Positions 23,043 to 32,003 of a stretch of 64,000 nucleotides of DNA are shown here, piece after piece. The notes below the pieces were generated by a model, which was given only the letters and a program-made list of their open reading frames with translations, made no database searches and was not told the DNA's origin. Both the position numbers and the translations under genes were made by a program. The DNA is from Flavobacterium sp. UBA6721 (lineage in GTDB: Bacteria; Bacteroidota; Bacteroidia; Flavobacteriales; Flavobacteriaceae): assembly GCA_002454195.1 (NCBI GenBank), contig DKIJ01000026.1, positions 1 through 64,000 on the forward strand, given 5' to 3'. How positions within the stretch are numbered: position 1 is the first letter of the stretch; each line of letters opens with the position of its first letter.

Positions 23043-25442
23043 ATGAAAAAAGATTTATCCTCAATCGTAGCAATGCTGTTTTTTACAGGGATAATTGCTT
23101 GTTTATACCTAAGCCTTATGCCCAGGTGGACAAACAATGATGAAAAACCTTTGGACGAATTTTCGACCAAAAGAGCTATTGTTCATGTTAGTACAATGAG
23201 TCAAAAACCACATTATGTAGGTGCTGATTATCACAATCACGTGGCCGAATATTTGAAGTTTGAATTAACAAAGTTAGGTTTGCAACCACAATCTCAAGAA
23301 GGATATACCTTAACCGAATGGGGAAATCTTACTCAATCGCGTAATATTATTGCTAGAATAGAAGGGACTGGAAACGGCAAAGCCTTGTTGCTGCTTTCGC
23401 ATTATGATAGCGCACCACATTCGGAATCAAAAGGAGCTAGTGATAATGCTGTAGGTGTTGCTACGATTTTAGAAAGTGTTCGGGCCTTTTTACAAACTAA
23501 AACAGCACCTAAAAATGATATTATTATTTTGTTTACTGATGCCGAAGAATTAGGTTTGAATGGCGCTGCTCTTTTTGTAACCCAACACAAGTGGGCTAAG
23601 GAAGTAGGTTTGGCATTAAATTTAGAAGCCAGAGGAACGTCAGGCCCTAGTTATATGTTAATGGAAACTAACGAGGGCAATGCAGGAATGGTTAAACAAT
23701 TTGATGAAGCTAGTCCAAGTTTTGCAGTTTCTAATTCGTTAATGTATAGCATCTATAAAATGCTGCCTAATGATACGGATTTGACCGTTTTTAGAGAACA
23801 AGGACAAATTCAAGGGTTTAATTTTGCTTTTATTGATGGTCATTACAATTATCATACAGCCCAAGATGATGTGAAGCACCTAGATAGGAATTCGCTAGCG
23901 CATCAAGGTTCTTATTTAATGCCTCTATTGCACTATTTTTCCAATAGTAATTTAAATGAGCTTCAATCAGCAGAAGATGAAGTCTATTTTACCATTCCTT
24001 TTAGTTTTATCAGTTATCCTTTTAGTTGGGTAGTTCCTATGTTGATTGTAGCTACTGTATTGCTGTTGTTTTTTATCTTTTTAGGGATAGCCAAAAGAAT
24101 TTTGACCGTTCCCAAAATGCTTTCGGGTTTTGTTCCGTTTTTAGGAACGATGTTTACAGCCGCTTTGCTCACTTTTTTAGGATGGCAAATTTTGCTACAA
24201 GTTTATCCACAATACAATGATTTACTCAATGGATTTACCTACAACGGTCACGATTATATTGCTGCTTTTGTATTTTTAAGTGTCGCAATCGCTTTTGCTT
24301 TTTATCATTTTTTTGCCCCAAATAAAATTACAGCCAATCATTTTGTGGCTCCATTATTTATTTGGTTATTTCTTAATGGCGCCATTGCTTTTGGTTTGCA
24401 AGGCGCTGGTTTTTTAATCATTCCTCTTTATTTTGGGATTTTTACCTTTGGGTTTTATATTCTTACTCAAAAATACAATCCAATCTTAAATCTAGTACTT
24501 TGTATTCCGGTTTTATGGATTGTGGTGCCTTTTATCCAAATGTTTCCAATAGGTTTAGGATTGAAAATACTATATGTAAGCGCAATACTCACTGCACTTT
24601 GTTTTGGTTTGCTTTTAGCTGTTTTGGGAAATTTTGTTCAAAAAAGAACTTGGTCGGTACTTTTTCTTTTGGTTTCTATAGGCTTTTTTGCGAAAGCGCA
24701 CACCGAATCCGAATATGAAAAAGGCAAAGCCAAATCAAACAGCTTAGTTTACCTTTATGATGCCGATACGAATTATGCCCAATGGCTTACTTATGATAAA
24801 AATTTAGATTCCTGGACTAAAAGTTATCTGGGTGAAAATCCACAAGAGCCAAAAGGGCTAGAATCTATTCCGCTTTTTAGCAAATATGATACACAATTCA
24901 CCTATTCAAATTCAGCGCCAATACAAAAACTTGCCGAACCTACCATCGAATTTTTGAGAGACAGTATTGCCGATAGTCGACGTTATTTGAAAATTAGAAT
25001 TTCGCCCAATCGGAAAGTGAATCGCTATGATATTTTTGCCAATGAAAAAATGGATTTGTATAATATAAGGGCTAATGGTGTGGCACATTTGGAACAAAAA
25101 GGGAAAATTTATAAAAGGGAAGGGAAACGATTGTTGAGTTACTATGTAGTGAATAATGCGCCCTTAGACTTGGAATTTAATATCAATGTGAAAACAGTTA
25201 TGGATATGCAATTAGTAGAAAGTTCCTTTGATTTGATGCAACATACAATGTTTAACATTCATAAACGCGCTGATTGGATGATGCCAACGCCTTTTGTACT
25301 TACAGATGCTATTGCGATTAAAAAATCTATTCGTCCAAGCGGAAGAGTAATTCAGGATACGGTGCCTGTTATTGTGTCTAAGATGAAATATAGGAAACCA
25401 ATTAGAGTTGAACAAGTCTCGGTAGTTGATAGTATTAATTGA
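23043..25442 (+). CDS. M28-family zinc peptidase with a large membrane domain
   Basis: A 799-residue protein from ATG 23043. A longer frame overlapping the zinc-ribbon gene is rejected. After an N-terminal membrane anchor (about 7-25), residues 60-310 form an M28 peptidase with the zinc ligands visible as His120-x-Asp122 (HYDSAPHS), Asp134 (GASDNAVGVA) and Glu168-Glu169 (FTDAEELG). From about residue 335 there are eight or so hydrophobic helices, and then a C-terminal extracytoplasmic domain of about 230 residues. The layout is like ER metallopeptidase 1/Fxna and its bacterial relatives. It probably trims peptides at the cell envelope. Confidence 0.9.
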   Translation: MKKDLSSIVAMLFFTGIIACLYLSLMPRWTNNDEKPLDEFSTKRAIVHVSTMSQKPHYVGADYHNHVAEYLKFELTKLGLQPQSQEGYTLTEWGNLTQSRNIIARIEGTGNGKALLLLSHYDSAPHSESKGASDNAVGVATILESVRAFLQTKTAPKNDIIILFTDAEELGLNGAALFVTQHKWAKEVGLALNLEARGTSGPSYMLMETNEGNAGMVKQFDEASPSFAVSNSLMYSIYKMLPNDTDLTVFREQGQIQGFNFAFIDGHYNYHTAQDDVKHLDRNSLAHQGSYLMPLLHYFSNSNLNELQSAEDEVYFTIPFSFISYPFSWVVPMLIVATVLLLFFIFLGIAKRILTVPKMLSGFVPFLGTMFTAALLTFLGWQILLQVYPQYNDLLNGFTYNGHDYIAAFVFLSVAIAFAFYHFFAPNKITANHFVAPLFIWLFLNGAIAFGLQGAGFLIIPLYFGIFTFGFYILTQKYNPILNLVLCIPVLWIVVPFIQMFPIGLGLKILYVSAILTALCFGLLLAVLGNFVQKRTWSVLFLLVSIGFFAKAHTESEYEKGKAKSNSLVYLYDADTNYAQWLTYDKNLDSWTKSYLGENPQEPKGLESIPLFSKYDTQFTYSNSAPIQKLAEPTIEFLRDSIADSRRYLKIRISPNRKVNRYDIFANEKMDLYNIRANGVAHLEQKGKIYKREGKRLLSYYVVNNAPLDLEFNINVKTVMDMQLVESSFDLMQHTMFNIHKRADWMMPTPFVLTDAIAIKKSIRPSGRVIQDTVPVIVSKMKYRKPIRVEQVSVVDSIN

Positions 25443-25453
25443 ATAAGATAGTG

Positions 25454-25495
25454 AAACAAAACCAGACAATATCTCAAGATTGTCTGGTTTTGTTT
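25454..25495 (+). terminator. Strong bidirectional terminator
   Basis: 17-bp arms (25454-25470 and 25479-25495) flank an 8-nt loop with T-rich sequence at the plus-strand end. The complementary A-rich start provides a T-tract on the minus strand. It separates the M28 gene from convergent radA. Confidence 0.85.
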
Positions 25496-25515
25496 TTTAT
25501 GAAAACAAATGTTTT

Positions 25516-26877
25516 TTATCCAAAAAGCATACTTGCCACATCTTCAATTTTAGCGACTAATTCGATTTTGATGCCTGTGTTTTTTAAGGCTATTTTATTG
25601 TATTTAGAAACAAAAATGGTAGAGAATCCCAATTTTTCAGCTTCCTGAATGCGTTGGTCTACGCGGTTTACGGGTCTAATTTCGCCTGAAAGACCTACTT
25701 CACCCGCAAAACAGAAACCTTTATCCACCGGAATATCCTCATTCGAAGATAAAATAGCGGCTACAACAGCCAAATCAATAGCCGGATCATCTACGGTAAT
25801 TCCTCCTGTGATGTTTAGGAAAACGTCTTTGGCACCTAAACGGAATCCAGCTCTTTTTTCCAAAACCGCCAGAATCATATTCAGACGTTTAGCATTATAA
25901 CCTGTGGTGCTGCGTTGTGGCGTTCCATAAACAGCGGTACTTACTAAGGATTGGATTTCAATCATCAGTGGGCGCATGCCTTCGAGTGTGGTAGCAATAG
26001 CAGTTCCTGATAATTCTTCGTCTTTGTGCGAAATCAATATTTCCGATGGATTGGAGACTTCTCTTAATCCGCTGCCTAGCATTTCGTAAATTCCAATTTC
26101 AGAAGTAGAACCAAAACGGTTTTTTAGGGAACGAAGTATGCGATAAATGTGATTTCTGTCGCCTTCAAATTGTAAAACCGTATCGACCATGTGTTCTAAT
26201 ATTTTGGGTCCAGCGATGTTACCGTCTTTGGTTATGTGACCAATTAAGATTACGGGAATATTGCTTTCTTTGGCAAACTTAATAAGTTCGGCAGTGGTTT
26301 CTCTAATTTGCGAAATACTGCCCGCCGTCGACTCGATATAATCGGTATGCAGGGTTTGAATCGAATCGATAATGACGATTTCAGGTTCAATGGCTTCAAT
26401 TTGTTTGAAGATGTTTTGCGTTTTAGTTTCAGTCAAGATGTAGCAATTGTCGCTGGAAGGAGTAATTCTTTCCGCACGCATTTTGATTTGCTTCTGACTT
26501 TCTTCGCCCGAAACATACAACGTTTTATAAGGTAGTTTTAATGAAATTTGGAGTAAAAGCGTACTCTTTCCAATTCCAGGTTCACCGCCTAACAGCGTTA
26601 AAGAACCGGGTACGATTCCGCCACCCAATACGCGATTCAATTCGGCATCAGTTGTGTCCATTCGGATTTCCTGAGTCGAATCAATTTCAGTTATTTTTAA
26701 AGGTTTGGGTGCTCTATTGCTTGGAGTTGGTTCACTTTTCCAGGCAACCTTATCTTGTTTTTGAATGATTTCTTCGGCAATGGTATTCCATTCTTTGCAG
26801 GCGTTGCATTGGCCTTGCCATTTAGCATAGGAAGTACCGCAACTCTGACAGAAAAAAGAGGTTTTAACTTTTGACAT
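25516..26877 (-). CDS. radA: DNA repair protein RadA (Sms)
   Basis: A 453-residue DnaB-like branch-migration ATPase that helps RecA during recombination. In order it has an N-terminal zinc finger (FFCQSCG, then CNACKEW), Walker A GGEPGIGKSTLL near residue 95, the RadA-specific KNRFG motif (SLKNRFGS near 250) and a C-terminal Lon-like domain (NITGGITVDDPAIDLAVVAA). The length is normal. Its ATG overlaps the upstream gene's stop by one base (TAATG at 26877), so the esterase-like gene and radA are translationally coupled. Confidence 0.96.
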   Translation of the reverse strand: MSKVKTSFFCQSCGTSYAKWQGQCNACKEWNTIAEEIIQKQDKVAWKSEPTPSNRAPKPLKITEIDSTQEIRMDTTDAELNRVLGGGIVPGSLTLLGGEPGIGKSTLLLQISLKLPYKTLYVSGEESQKQIKMRAERITPSSDNCYILTETKTQNIFKQIEAIEPEIVIIDSIQTLHTDYIESTAGSISQIRETTAELIKFAKESNIPVILIGHITKDGNIAGPKILEHMVDTVLQFEGDRNHIYRILRSLKNRFGSTSEIGIYEMLGSGLREVSNPSEILISHKDEELSGTAIATTLEGMRPLMIEIQSLVSTAVYGTPQRSTTGYNAKRLNMILAVLEKRAGFRLGAKDVFLNITGGITVDDPAIDLAVVAAILSSNEDIPVDKGFCFAGEVGLSGEIRPVNRVDQRIQEAEKLGFSTIFVSKYNKIALKNTGIKIELVAKIEDVASMLFG

Positions 26878-28025
26878 TATTTTTTTACACTTAAACTTTT
26901 CAAATCTTCATACTTATTGTACATCATTTCCTTGGTCAAATCGCCAATTTCTTCTAATTGGGAAGCACGTTGGTATTTGTTAGCTGCTTTTTTGTTATCG
27001 CCTAGTTTTTCAAACATAAGGCCCAATTCATAGTCGGCAAGCATTGATTTAGGATAGTTTTTATTGGCTAATTGCGATAATTTTTCTAATTCTTCGTAGG
27101 CTTTGTTTTTTAAAATGGCGGCTTCGATTGCTTTGAAATCATTTATGCGAATGGGATTGTTTAGTCCTAGTTTTTGTTCCGAATTTTCATATTTCTTGAT
27201 AAGGTAATCTACATAACCTGATGGTAGAATTACAATTTTTTCTGAGAATTCGGTAGAAGAAATAGGTTTGTAGCTATCAAAAATTTGGTACAAGGCATTA
27301 GGAATAGAATATAAAACTAATGAATAGTGCGAGGCATTATTGAATTTGTCGTATTGGTAATTGACTAAAGGATTTTGAATGGCCATTGCTTTGATATTAG
27401 CGTCTAATTCTTCTATAGGTTGTCGCAGTTGCTTGATATCCCCATCGGCAGAAGACTGATAGTAAAAAATATTTTTTTTAGTATTGTTTAATGTGGTAGG
27501 AACTTGACTTACCATATCTGAAGATAATTCAGGGCTTAAGGAGATATAGGCGTTAAAATAAGAGTTTTCGCGATACAAGAAGAAGTTTAGAAATCCAGCC
27601 GTAACGTCGTGACCTGCAATTATTCGAAAAGGTGCTAAACGATATTTTTTTTCTGCAAAAGGCATCATTTCTTCTACTATAAAGTTATAGAAAGCAGCCG
27701 ATCTTTTAGTAGGGGTTCCTTGCGCCTCATCGAAAGCACAATCACTCACTCGGCTGTTTTTTTGATGGATGCCTATAATAATGGTTTCTGGTAAATCATC
27801 CCAATATTCGCCATAATGCAAGGCGCCTTGAAAAGGGTCAAATAAATAATCGCCATCTAGAAGTACTAAAACGGGGTATCTTTTCGTGGGGTTACTTTCG
27901 TAGGAACTGGGAAGATTTATGGATATTTCTCGGGTTTCTCCCAAATGGTTTGATTTGATTAATTCGGTTTTTTTTTGCGAAAATGCTACAATCGAAAAGA
28001 AAAATAATAGTAGTGCTTGTTTCAT
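26877..28025 (-). CDS. Exported esterase-like alpha/beta-hydrolase with Asp at the nucleophile position, plus TPR tail
   Basis: A 382-residue protein with a signal peptide (MKQALLLFFFSIVAFSQ). Residues 25 to about 245 resemble the putative-esterase family of Fes/IroE and esterase D types: RYPVLVLLDGDYLF, the oxyanion strand and the elbow RIIAGHDVTAG. In that elbow Asp140 occupies the position of the usual catalytic Ser (GHSxGG), with a possible catalytic His in NASHYS. Residues from about 300 form a TPR-like helical pair (ADYELGLMFEKLGDNKKAANKYQRA). It is coupled to radA by 1 bp. It is either inactive, scaffold-like, or a hydrolase using an Asp nucleophile. Confidence 0.8.
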   Translation of the reverse strand: MKQALLLFFFSIVAFSQKKTELIKSNHLGETREISINLPSSYESNPTKRYPVLVLLDGDYLFDPFQGALHYGEYWDDLPETIIIGIHQKNSRVSDCAFDEAQGTPTKRSAAFYNFIVEEMMPFAEKKYRLAPFRIIAGHDVTAGFLNFFLYRENSYFNAYISLSPELSSDMVSQVPTTLNNTKKNIFYYQSSADGDIKQLRQPIEELDANIKAMAIQNPLVNYQYDKFNNASHYSLVLYSIPNALYQIFDSYKPISSTEFSEKIVILPSGYVDYLIKKYENSEQKLGLNNPIRINDFKAIEAAILKNKAYEELEKLSQLANKNYPKSMLADYELGLMFEKLGDNKKAANKYQRASQLEEIGDLTKEMMYNKYEDLKSLSVKK

Positions 28026-28108
28026 GATTTGGGGAAGTTTTTAGATGAACATTCAGAACGACAAAGCAAGATACTAAAATTTAGTGAAAGTAAAATTTAT
28101 ACTATAAA

Positions 28109-28137
28109 AACAAAAAGCGCTTCTAAAGAAACGCTTT
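28109..28137 (-). terminator. Terminator of panC-panD
   Basis: On the minus strand AAAGCG (28132-28137) pairs with CGCTTT (28114-28119) across a 12-nt loop. The stem is followed by a T-rich run. It lies 23 bp after the panD stop codon. Confidence 0.55.
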
Positions 28138-28159
28138 CTGTCAATTTTTTAACCTTTAC

Positions 28160-28510
28160 TTATGTTAGTGAATTGTCTTTTTCGTTTGGAAAAATAATCC
28201 AAGGCTGGAAAGTTTTGGCTTCTTCAAAGTCCATGGTTGCATACGATATGATAATGATGATATCGTCTTTTTGTACTTTTCTAGCTGCTGGACCATTCAG
28301 TGTTATTTCGCCTGAATTTCGCTCTCCTTTTATGGCATAAGTGTCAAAACGTTCTCCATTATTGATGTTAACAATAGAAACTTTTTCTCCTTCAATAATA
28401 TTAGATGCTTCTAATAAGGTTTCATCGATGGTAATACTACCAATATAATTTAAATCGGCGCCAGTTACTTTTACCCGATGAATTTTTGATTTTAAAACTT
28501 GAATTTGCAT
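28160..28510 (-). CDS. panD: Aspartate 1-decarboxylase
   Basis: A 116-residue pyruvoyl enzyme that converts aspartate to beta-alanine for pantothenate. The self-cleavage site Gly24-Ser25 is present in YIGSITID, where Ser25 becomes the pyruvoyl group. The start [20 protein letters not shown] and the [19 protein letters not shown] motif are family signatures. The length is standard. It lies 14 bp downstream of panC, whose enzyme uses its product, so the two form an operon. Confidence 0.96.
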   Translation of the reverse strand: MQIQVLKSKIHRVKVTGADLNYIGSITIDETLLEASNIIEGEKVSIVNINNGERFDTYAIKGERNSGEITLNGPAARKVQKDDIIIIISYATMDFEEAKTFQPWIIFPNEKDNSLT

Positions 28511-28524
28511 GGCACAAAAGTAAA

Positions 28525-29373
28525 TTATTTTAGTGAAATGGTATCAATCAATCGAATATTATTCACAAAAACGGCAATAAATGCACGATAATTTTTATCT
28601 TTTAAAATGGTTGAACAAGGAATAAGCGTTTCTTCGTCAGCGATTTCAAAATATTCCAAATCAAACATTGTATTCGGGTCAAAAACCGATTTGACCCATT
28701 GTTTTACTTCTTCACAACTTAGGGTTTTAAATTGTTCTTTGGCTTCTAATAAGGTTTTGTAAATAATAGAAGCTTTGTCTCTTTCTTGGGTTGTTAATCG
28801 TTCGTTTCGGGAACTCATAGCAAGTCCATTAGCTTCTCTGAAAATAGGACAACCAATGATTTTTACGTCTAAATGGTTTTTGCTAACCATTTTTTTAACA
28901 ATTTGTAATTGTTGGAAATCTTTTTCGCCAAAGTACGCATTTGTAGGTTTTACAATTTCGAAAAGACGTTTTACAATGGTTCCTACTCCATTAAAATGAC
29001 CAGGTCTGAATTTGCCTTCCATTTGATTTTCGAGTCCGTCGTAATCAAAATTTTGAGACACCACATTTCCTTCGTAGATGTCATCTACTGAAGGTGCGTA
29101 TACAATAATCGATGGGTCTAAAGAAGCAATTTTTTTAGTGTCTTCTTCTAGGGTTCTAGGGTATTTTTCTAAATCCTCGGAATTATTAAATTGGGTAGGA
29201 TTAACAAAGATACTAACCACAGTATGCTGGTTTTCTGCTAGAGATTGTTGCATTAGGGAAAGATGACCTTGGTGGAGCGCACCCATTGTTGGAACAAAAC
29301 CAATAGGGGATTTAGAGGCGTTAACTGAATTTAAAAACGCTGCTAAAGCTACTTTTCCATAGAAAACAGGCAT
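28525..29373 (-). CDS. panC: Pantothenate synthetase
   Basis: A 282-residue enzyme from ATG 29373 ([13 protein letters not shown]), joining pantoate and beta-alanine with ATP. The nucleotidyltransferase HxGH motif is in [14 protein letters not shown]. The pantoate-binding segment is [16 protein letters not shown], and the KMSKS-like motif is [10 protein letters not shown] longer start at 29403 is disfavoured because a perfect -7 element (TATGTTTG, 29397-29404) covers it. Paired with panD. Confidence 0.95.
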   Translation of the reverse strand: MPVFYGKVALAAFLNSVNASKSPIGFVPTMGALHQGHLSLMQQSLAENQHTVVSIFVNPTQFNNSEDLEKYPRTLEEDTKKIASLDPSIIVYAPSVDDIYEGNVVSQNFDYDGLENQMEGKFRPGHFNGVGTIVKRLFEIVKPTNAYFGEKDFQQLQIVKKMVSKNHLDVKIIGCPIFREANGLAMSSRNERLTTQERDKASIIYKTLLEAKEQFKTLSCEEVKQWVKSVFDPNTMFDLEYFEIADEETLIPCSTILKDKNYRAFIAVFVNNIRLIDTISLK

Positions 29374-29396
29374 GGTAATTTTATTAAAATTGAGTG

Positions 29397-29404
29397 CAAA
29401 CATA
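29397..29404 (-). promoter_or_regulatory. -7 promoter element of panC-panD
   Basis: TATGTTTG on the minus strand matches TAnnTTTG. The predicted start near 29392 gives a leader of about 19 nt before ATG 29373. No TTG lies at the ideal upstream spacing. Confidence 0.45.
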
Positions 29405-29413
29405 ATATATTAG

Positions 29414-29443
29414 TTAATAACTGCATAAAATTTTGTAATTTTG
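29414..29443 (+). promoter_or_regulatory. Promoter of the GT5-like, DUF4270, glmS operon
   Basis: TTA (29414-29416), 19 bp, then TAATTTTG (29436-29443). The -7 element is a full match and the -33 element is one base off TTG. The predicted start near 29448 precedes ATG 29483 by about 35 nt. It lies back to back with the panC promoter. Confidence 0.6.
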
Positions 29444-29482
29444 CGTGGTTTTTATTACCAACATAACTAACTAAAATACAAT

Positions 29483-30286
29483 ATGAAAGATAAGAGGATA
29501 TTATATGTATCATCTGAAGTGGTGCCGTATTTGGCTGAAAATGAGGTTTCTTTAATGTCTTATGATGTTCCTAAGATGGTAAATGACCAGGGAGGACAGA
29601 TAAGAATTTTTATGCCTAGGTATGGTAATATCAACGAGAGAAGGCACCAATTACATGAAGTTATTCGTCTTTCAGGAATGAATTTGGTAGTAAATGACTT
29701 AGATATGCCTCTAATTATCAAAGTGGCATCAATTCCAAAAGAAAGAATTCAAGTATATTTTATCGATAATGATGAATATTTTAAAAGAAAAGCCACATTT
29801 GCCGATGAGGATGGGAAATTATACCCTGATAATGATGAGCGTGCTATCTTTTTTGCTAAAGGAGTTGTCGAGACAGTTAAAAAATTAAATTGGGTACCAG
29901 ATATTATACATGTTCACGGTTGGATGGCTGCCATGTTGCCGGTGTACATGAAGCATTTTTATAAAAATGAAGCCTTGTTTTCTGACACTAAGATTGTTAC
30001 TTCTGTTTATGGGCAATCATTTGATGGTACTTTAGATGTTGAAATGATCAACAAAGTAAAATTAGATGGAGTTCCGCAAGAGTCGGTTGATATGTTATCA
30101 ACACCTGATTATGAGAATATTATTAAAGCAACTGTAATGCATTCGGATGGTGTTATTATTGCTTCTTCGAATCTTAGTTCAAGTTTAACAAAATTTATTG
30201 AAACTTCAGGGAAACCTTTTTTACCTTTCGTCCCTAAAGATGCTTTTGCTGAGGCATATAATAATTTTTATAAAGAAATGCTTTAA
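29483..30286 (+). CDS. Glycogen/starch synthase-like protein, GT5 N-terminal domain only
   Basis: A 267-residue protein matching the N-terminal Rossmann domain of GT5 glycogen synthases (ILYVSSEVVPYLAENEVS, then MVNDQGGQIRIFMPRYG, then PDIIHVHGWMAAMLPVYMK). The second (GT1) domain is missing. The ADP-glucose-binding KxGGL motif is replaced by ENEVS at about residues 18-22. Stand-alone forms like this recur in Bacteroidota, often before a DUF4270 gene. It is unlikely to be a glycogen synthase on its own and may be a regulatory or sugar-nucleotide-binding protein. It is probably cotranscribed with the DUF4270 and glmS genes. Confidence 0.85.
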   Translation: MKDKRILYVSSEVVPYLAENEVSLMSYDVPKMVNDQGGQIRIFMPRYGNINERRHQLHEVIRLSGMNLVVNDLDMPLIIKVASIPKERIQVYFIDNDEYFKRKATFADEDGKLYPDNDERAIFFAKGVVETVKKLNWVPDIIHVHGWMAAMLPVYMKHFYKNEALFSDTKIVTSVYGQSFDGTLDVEMINKVKLDGVPQESVDMLSTPDYENIIKATVMHSDGVIIASSNLSSSLTKFIETSGKPFLPFVPKDAFAEAYNNFYKEML

Positions 30287-30308
30287 ATCCAACTTTTTAT
30301 TATTTAAT

Positions 30309-31994
30309 ATGCGTAATAATTCTATTATAAAGATATTTTTTCTTGCAATCACTGTTGTTTTTTTTACTTCCTGTGATAAAGATTTTAACACCATAGGAGG
30401 AGACTTAATTGGTGATGAACATTTTGGATTAGTACATGATAGTATTAATGTTCTTTCTTATAATCAAAATATTGGTCCAGTTCAATCTAATAATTTGCCT
30501 GTAAATCCTTTGGGGATTTATGAGGATGATGTTTTTGGGACTACCGAAGCAAGTTTTGCAACACAGGTTGTTTTGGCTTCTGTAAATCCTACTATTGGCA
30601 ATAATGTTGAGATTGATAGTGTGACTTTGTCGATTCCTTATTTTAGTCATATAGAATCTACTAATGCAACAACTGGAAATAGTACTTATGTTTTAGATTC
30701 TATTTATGGTTCAGCCGATGAGAATAAAAGAGCTATTAAATTAAGTGTTTATGAAAGCGGTTATTTTATGAGGGATTTAGATCCTGTAACCGGTTTTTTG
30801 GAATCACAAAAATATTATACAAACCAAGGTAGTGATTTTGATGCTTTAAAAGGTGGTATAAGGTTAAATGATGGTGTTGTTGCTCAAAATGATGCTTTTT
30901 TCTTTGATAAAAGTGAAATTAAAAATACAACGACTACTACAACTGATGGTAAAGAAGTTAAAACAACTACAAAGACTGCTCCGGCTATGCGTTTGGCTTT
31001 GAATAAAACTTATTTTAAAACCAAAATTATTGATGCAGCAGCCTCTGGGAAATTAATAACTAATGATGTTTTTAAAAATTATTTCAGAGGACTTTATTTT
31101 ATAGTCGAAAAATCCGGTGCTAGTCCAGGTCAATTAGCGATGATGAATTTTAAAGCAGGAACGGTTACTATAAATTACAAGGAAGATTTAGTTACTACAG
31201 CAAACGGTCAGTCTACAACGACAAGAGTAGCTAAATCTATCGTGCTTAATATGACTGGAAATACTGTTAGTTTGGTTAAAAATACTAAGAAAACACTTTA
31301 CGAGGATGCGATCACCACTAACGTTAATAAAACAGCAGGGGATAGTCGATTGTATGTAAAAGGTGGTGAAGGTGCAATGTCTGTTTTAGAACTTTTTGAT
31401 AATACAGATGTTTTAGGTTATGATGCTAGTGGAAATGTTTCGAACGTTCCTAATAATATTCCTGATGAATTGGATGAATTAAGACGTATTGATCCTCTTA
31501 CTAAAAGAACTAAAATGATCAATGAGGCTAGTTTAGTTTTTCATGTAGACAAGGCAGCTATGGGAACTACTAAATTACCTAATCGTATTTATTTGTATGA
31601 TTTATCGAATAGTACGGTTTTATTAGATTATTTGTATGATTCTTCAACGGGAACTAATGCAAAAAATGGTCAGCTTATTTTTGGAGGGCAATTGCAAAAA
31701 AGTACTGATGGGGAGTATTATTATAAATTTAGAATTACAGAACACATTCGAAATTTAGTTAAAAATCTTTCTTCAAAAAATGTAAAGTTAGGTGTTGTAG
31801 TTACTGAAGATATTCGAAATACGACTATGAATGCTTTGTTTTCAAAGTTTACTTTGAACGATCAAAATGAAATTTTTAAAATCCCACAGGCATCAGTATT
31901 AAATCCACTTGGTGTGGTGCTTTACGGAGGAGCGGCATCTGTTCCAGACGCAAAAAGATTGAAGTTGAAAATTTATTACACAAAACCTAATTAA
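30309..31994 (+). CDS. DUF4270 family outer-membrane lipoprotein
   Basis: A 561-residue protein from ATG 30309 (MRNNSIIKIFFLAITVVFFTSC), with a lipobox Cys at residue 22. The following CDKDFNTIGGDLIG is the family opening. The remainder is beta-rich, with Asp/Asn/Thr-rich stretches and a central Thr-rich segment (NTTTTTTDGKEVKTTTKTA). DUF4270 lipoproteins are characteristic of Bacteroidota and their function is unknown. An upstream extension overlapping the GT5-like gene is not used because the signal peptide begins at 30309. It lies 22 bp after the GT5-like gene and 9 bp before glmS, pointing to one operon. Confidence 0.88.
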   Translation: MRNNSIIKIFFLAITVVFFTSCDKDFNTIGGDLIGDEHFGLVHDSINVLSYNQNIGPVQSNNLPVNPLGIYEDDVFGTTEASFATQVVLASVNPTIGNNVEIDSVTLSIPYFSHIESTNATTGNSTYVLDSIYGSADENKRAIKLSVYESGYFMRDLDPVTGFLESQKYYTNQGSDFDALKGGIRLNDGVVAQNDAFFFDKSEIKNTTTTTTDGKEVKTTTKTAPAMRLALNKTYFKTKIIDAAASGKLITNDVFKNYFRGLYFIVEKSGASPGQLAMMNFKAGTVTINYKEDLVTTANGQSTTTRVAKSIVLNMTGNTVSLVKNTKKTLYEDAITTNVNKTAGDSRLYVKGGEGAMSVLELFDNTDVLGYDASGNVSNVPNNIPDELDELRRIDPLTKRTKMINEASLVFHVDKAAMGTTKLPNRIYLYDLSNSTVLLDYLYDSSTGTNAKNGQLIFGGQLQKSTDGEYYYKFRITEHIRNLVKNLSSKNVKLGVVVTEDIRNTTMNALFSKFTLNDQNEIFKIPQASVLNPLGVVLYGGAASVPDAKRLKLKIYYTKPN

Positions 31995-32003
31995 TAGAAA
32001 TTT

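Noticed and set aside
30198..30308. N-terminal extension of the DUF4270 protein overlapping the GT5-like gene
   Set aside because: The extension lacks signal character and would place the lipobox 59 residues from the start; the signal peptide begins cleanly at 30309.
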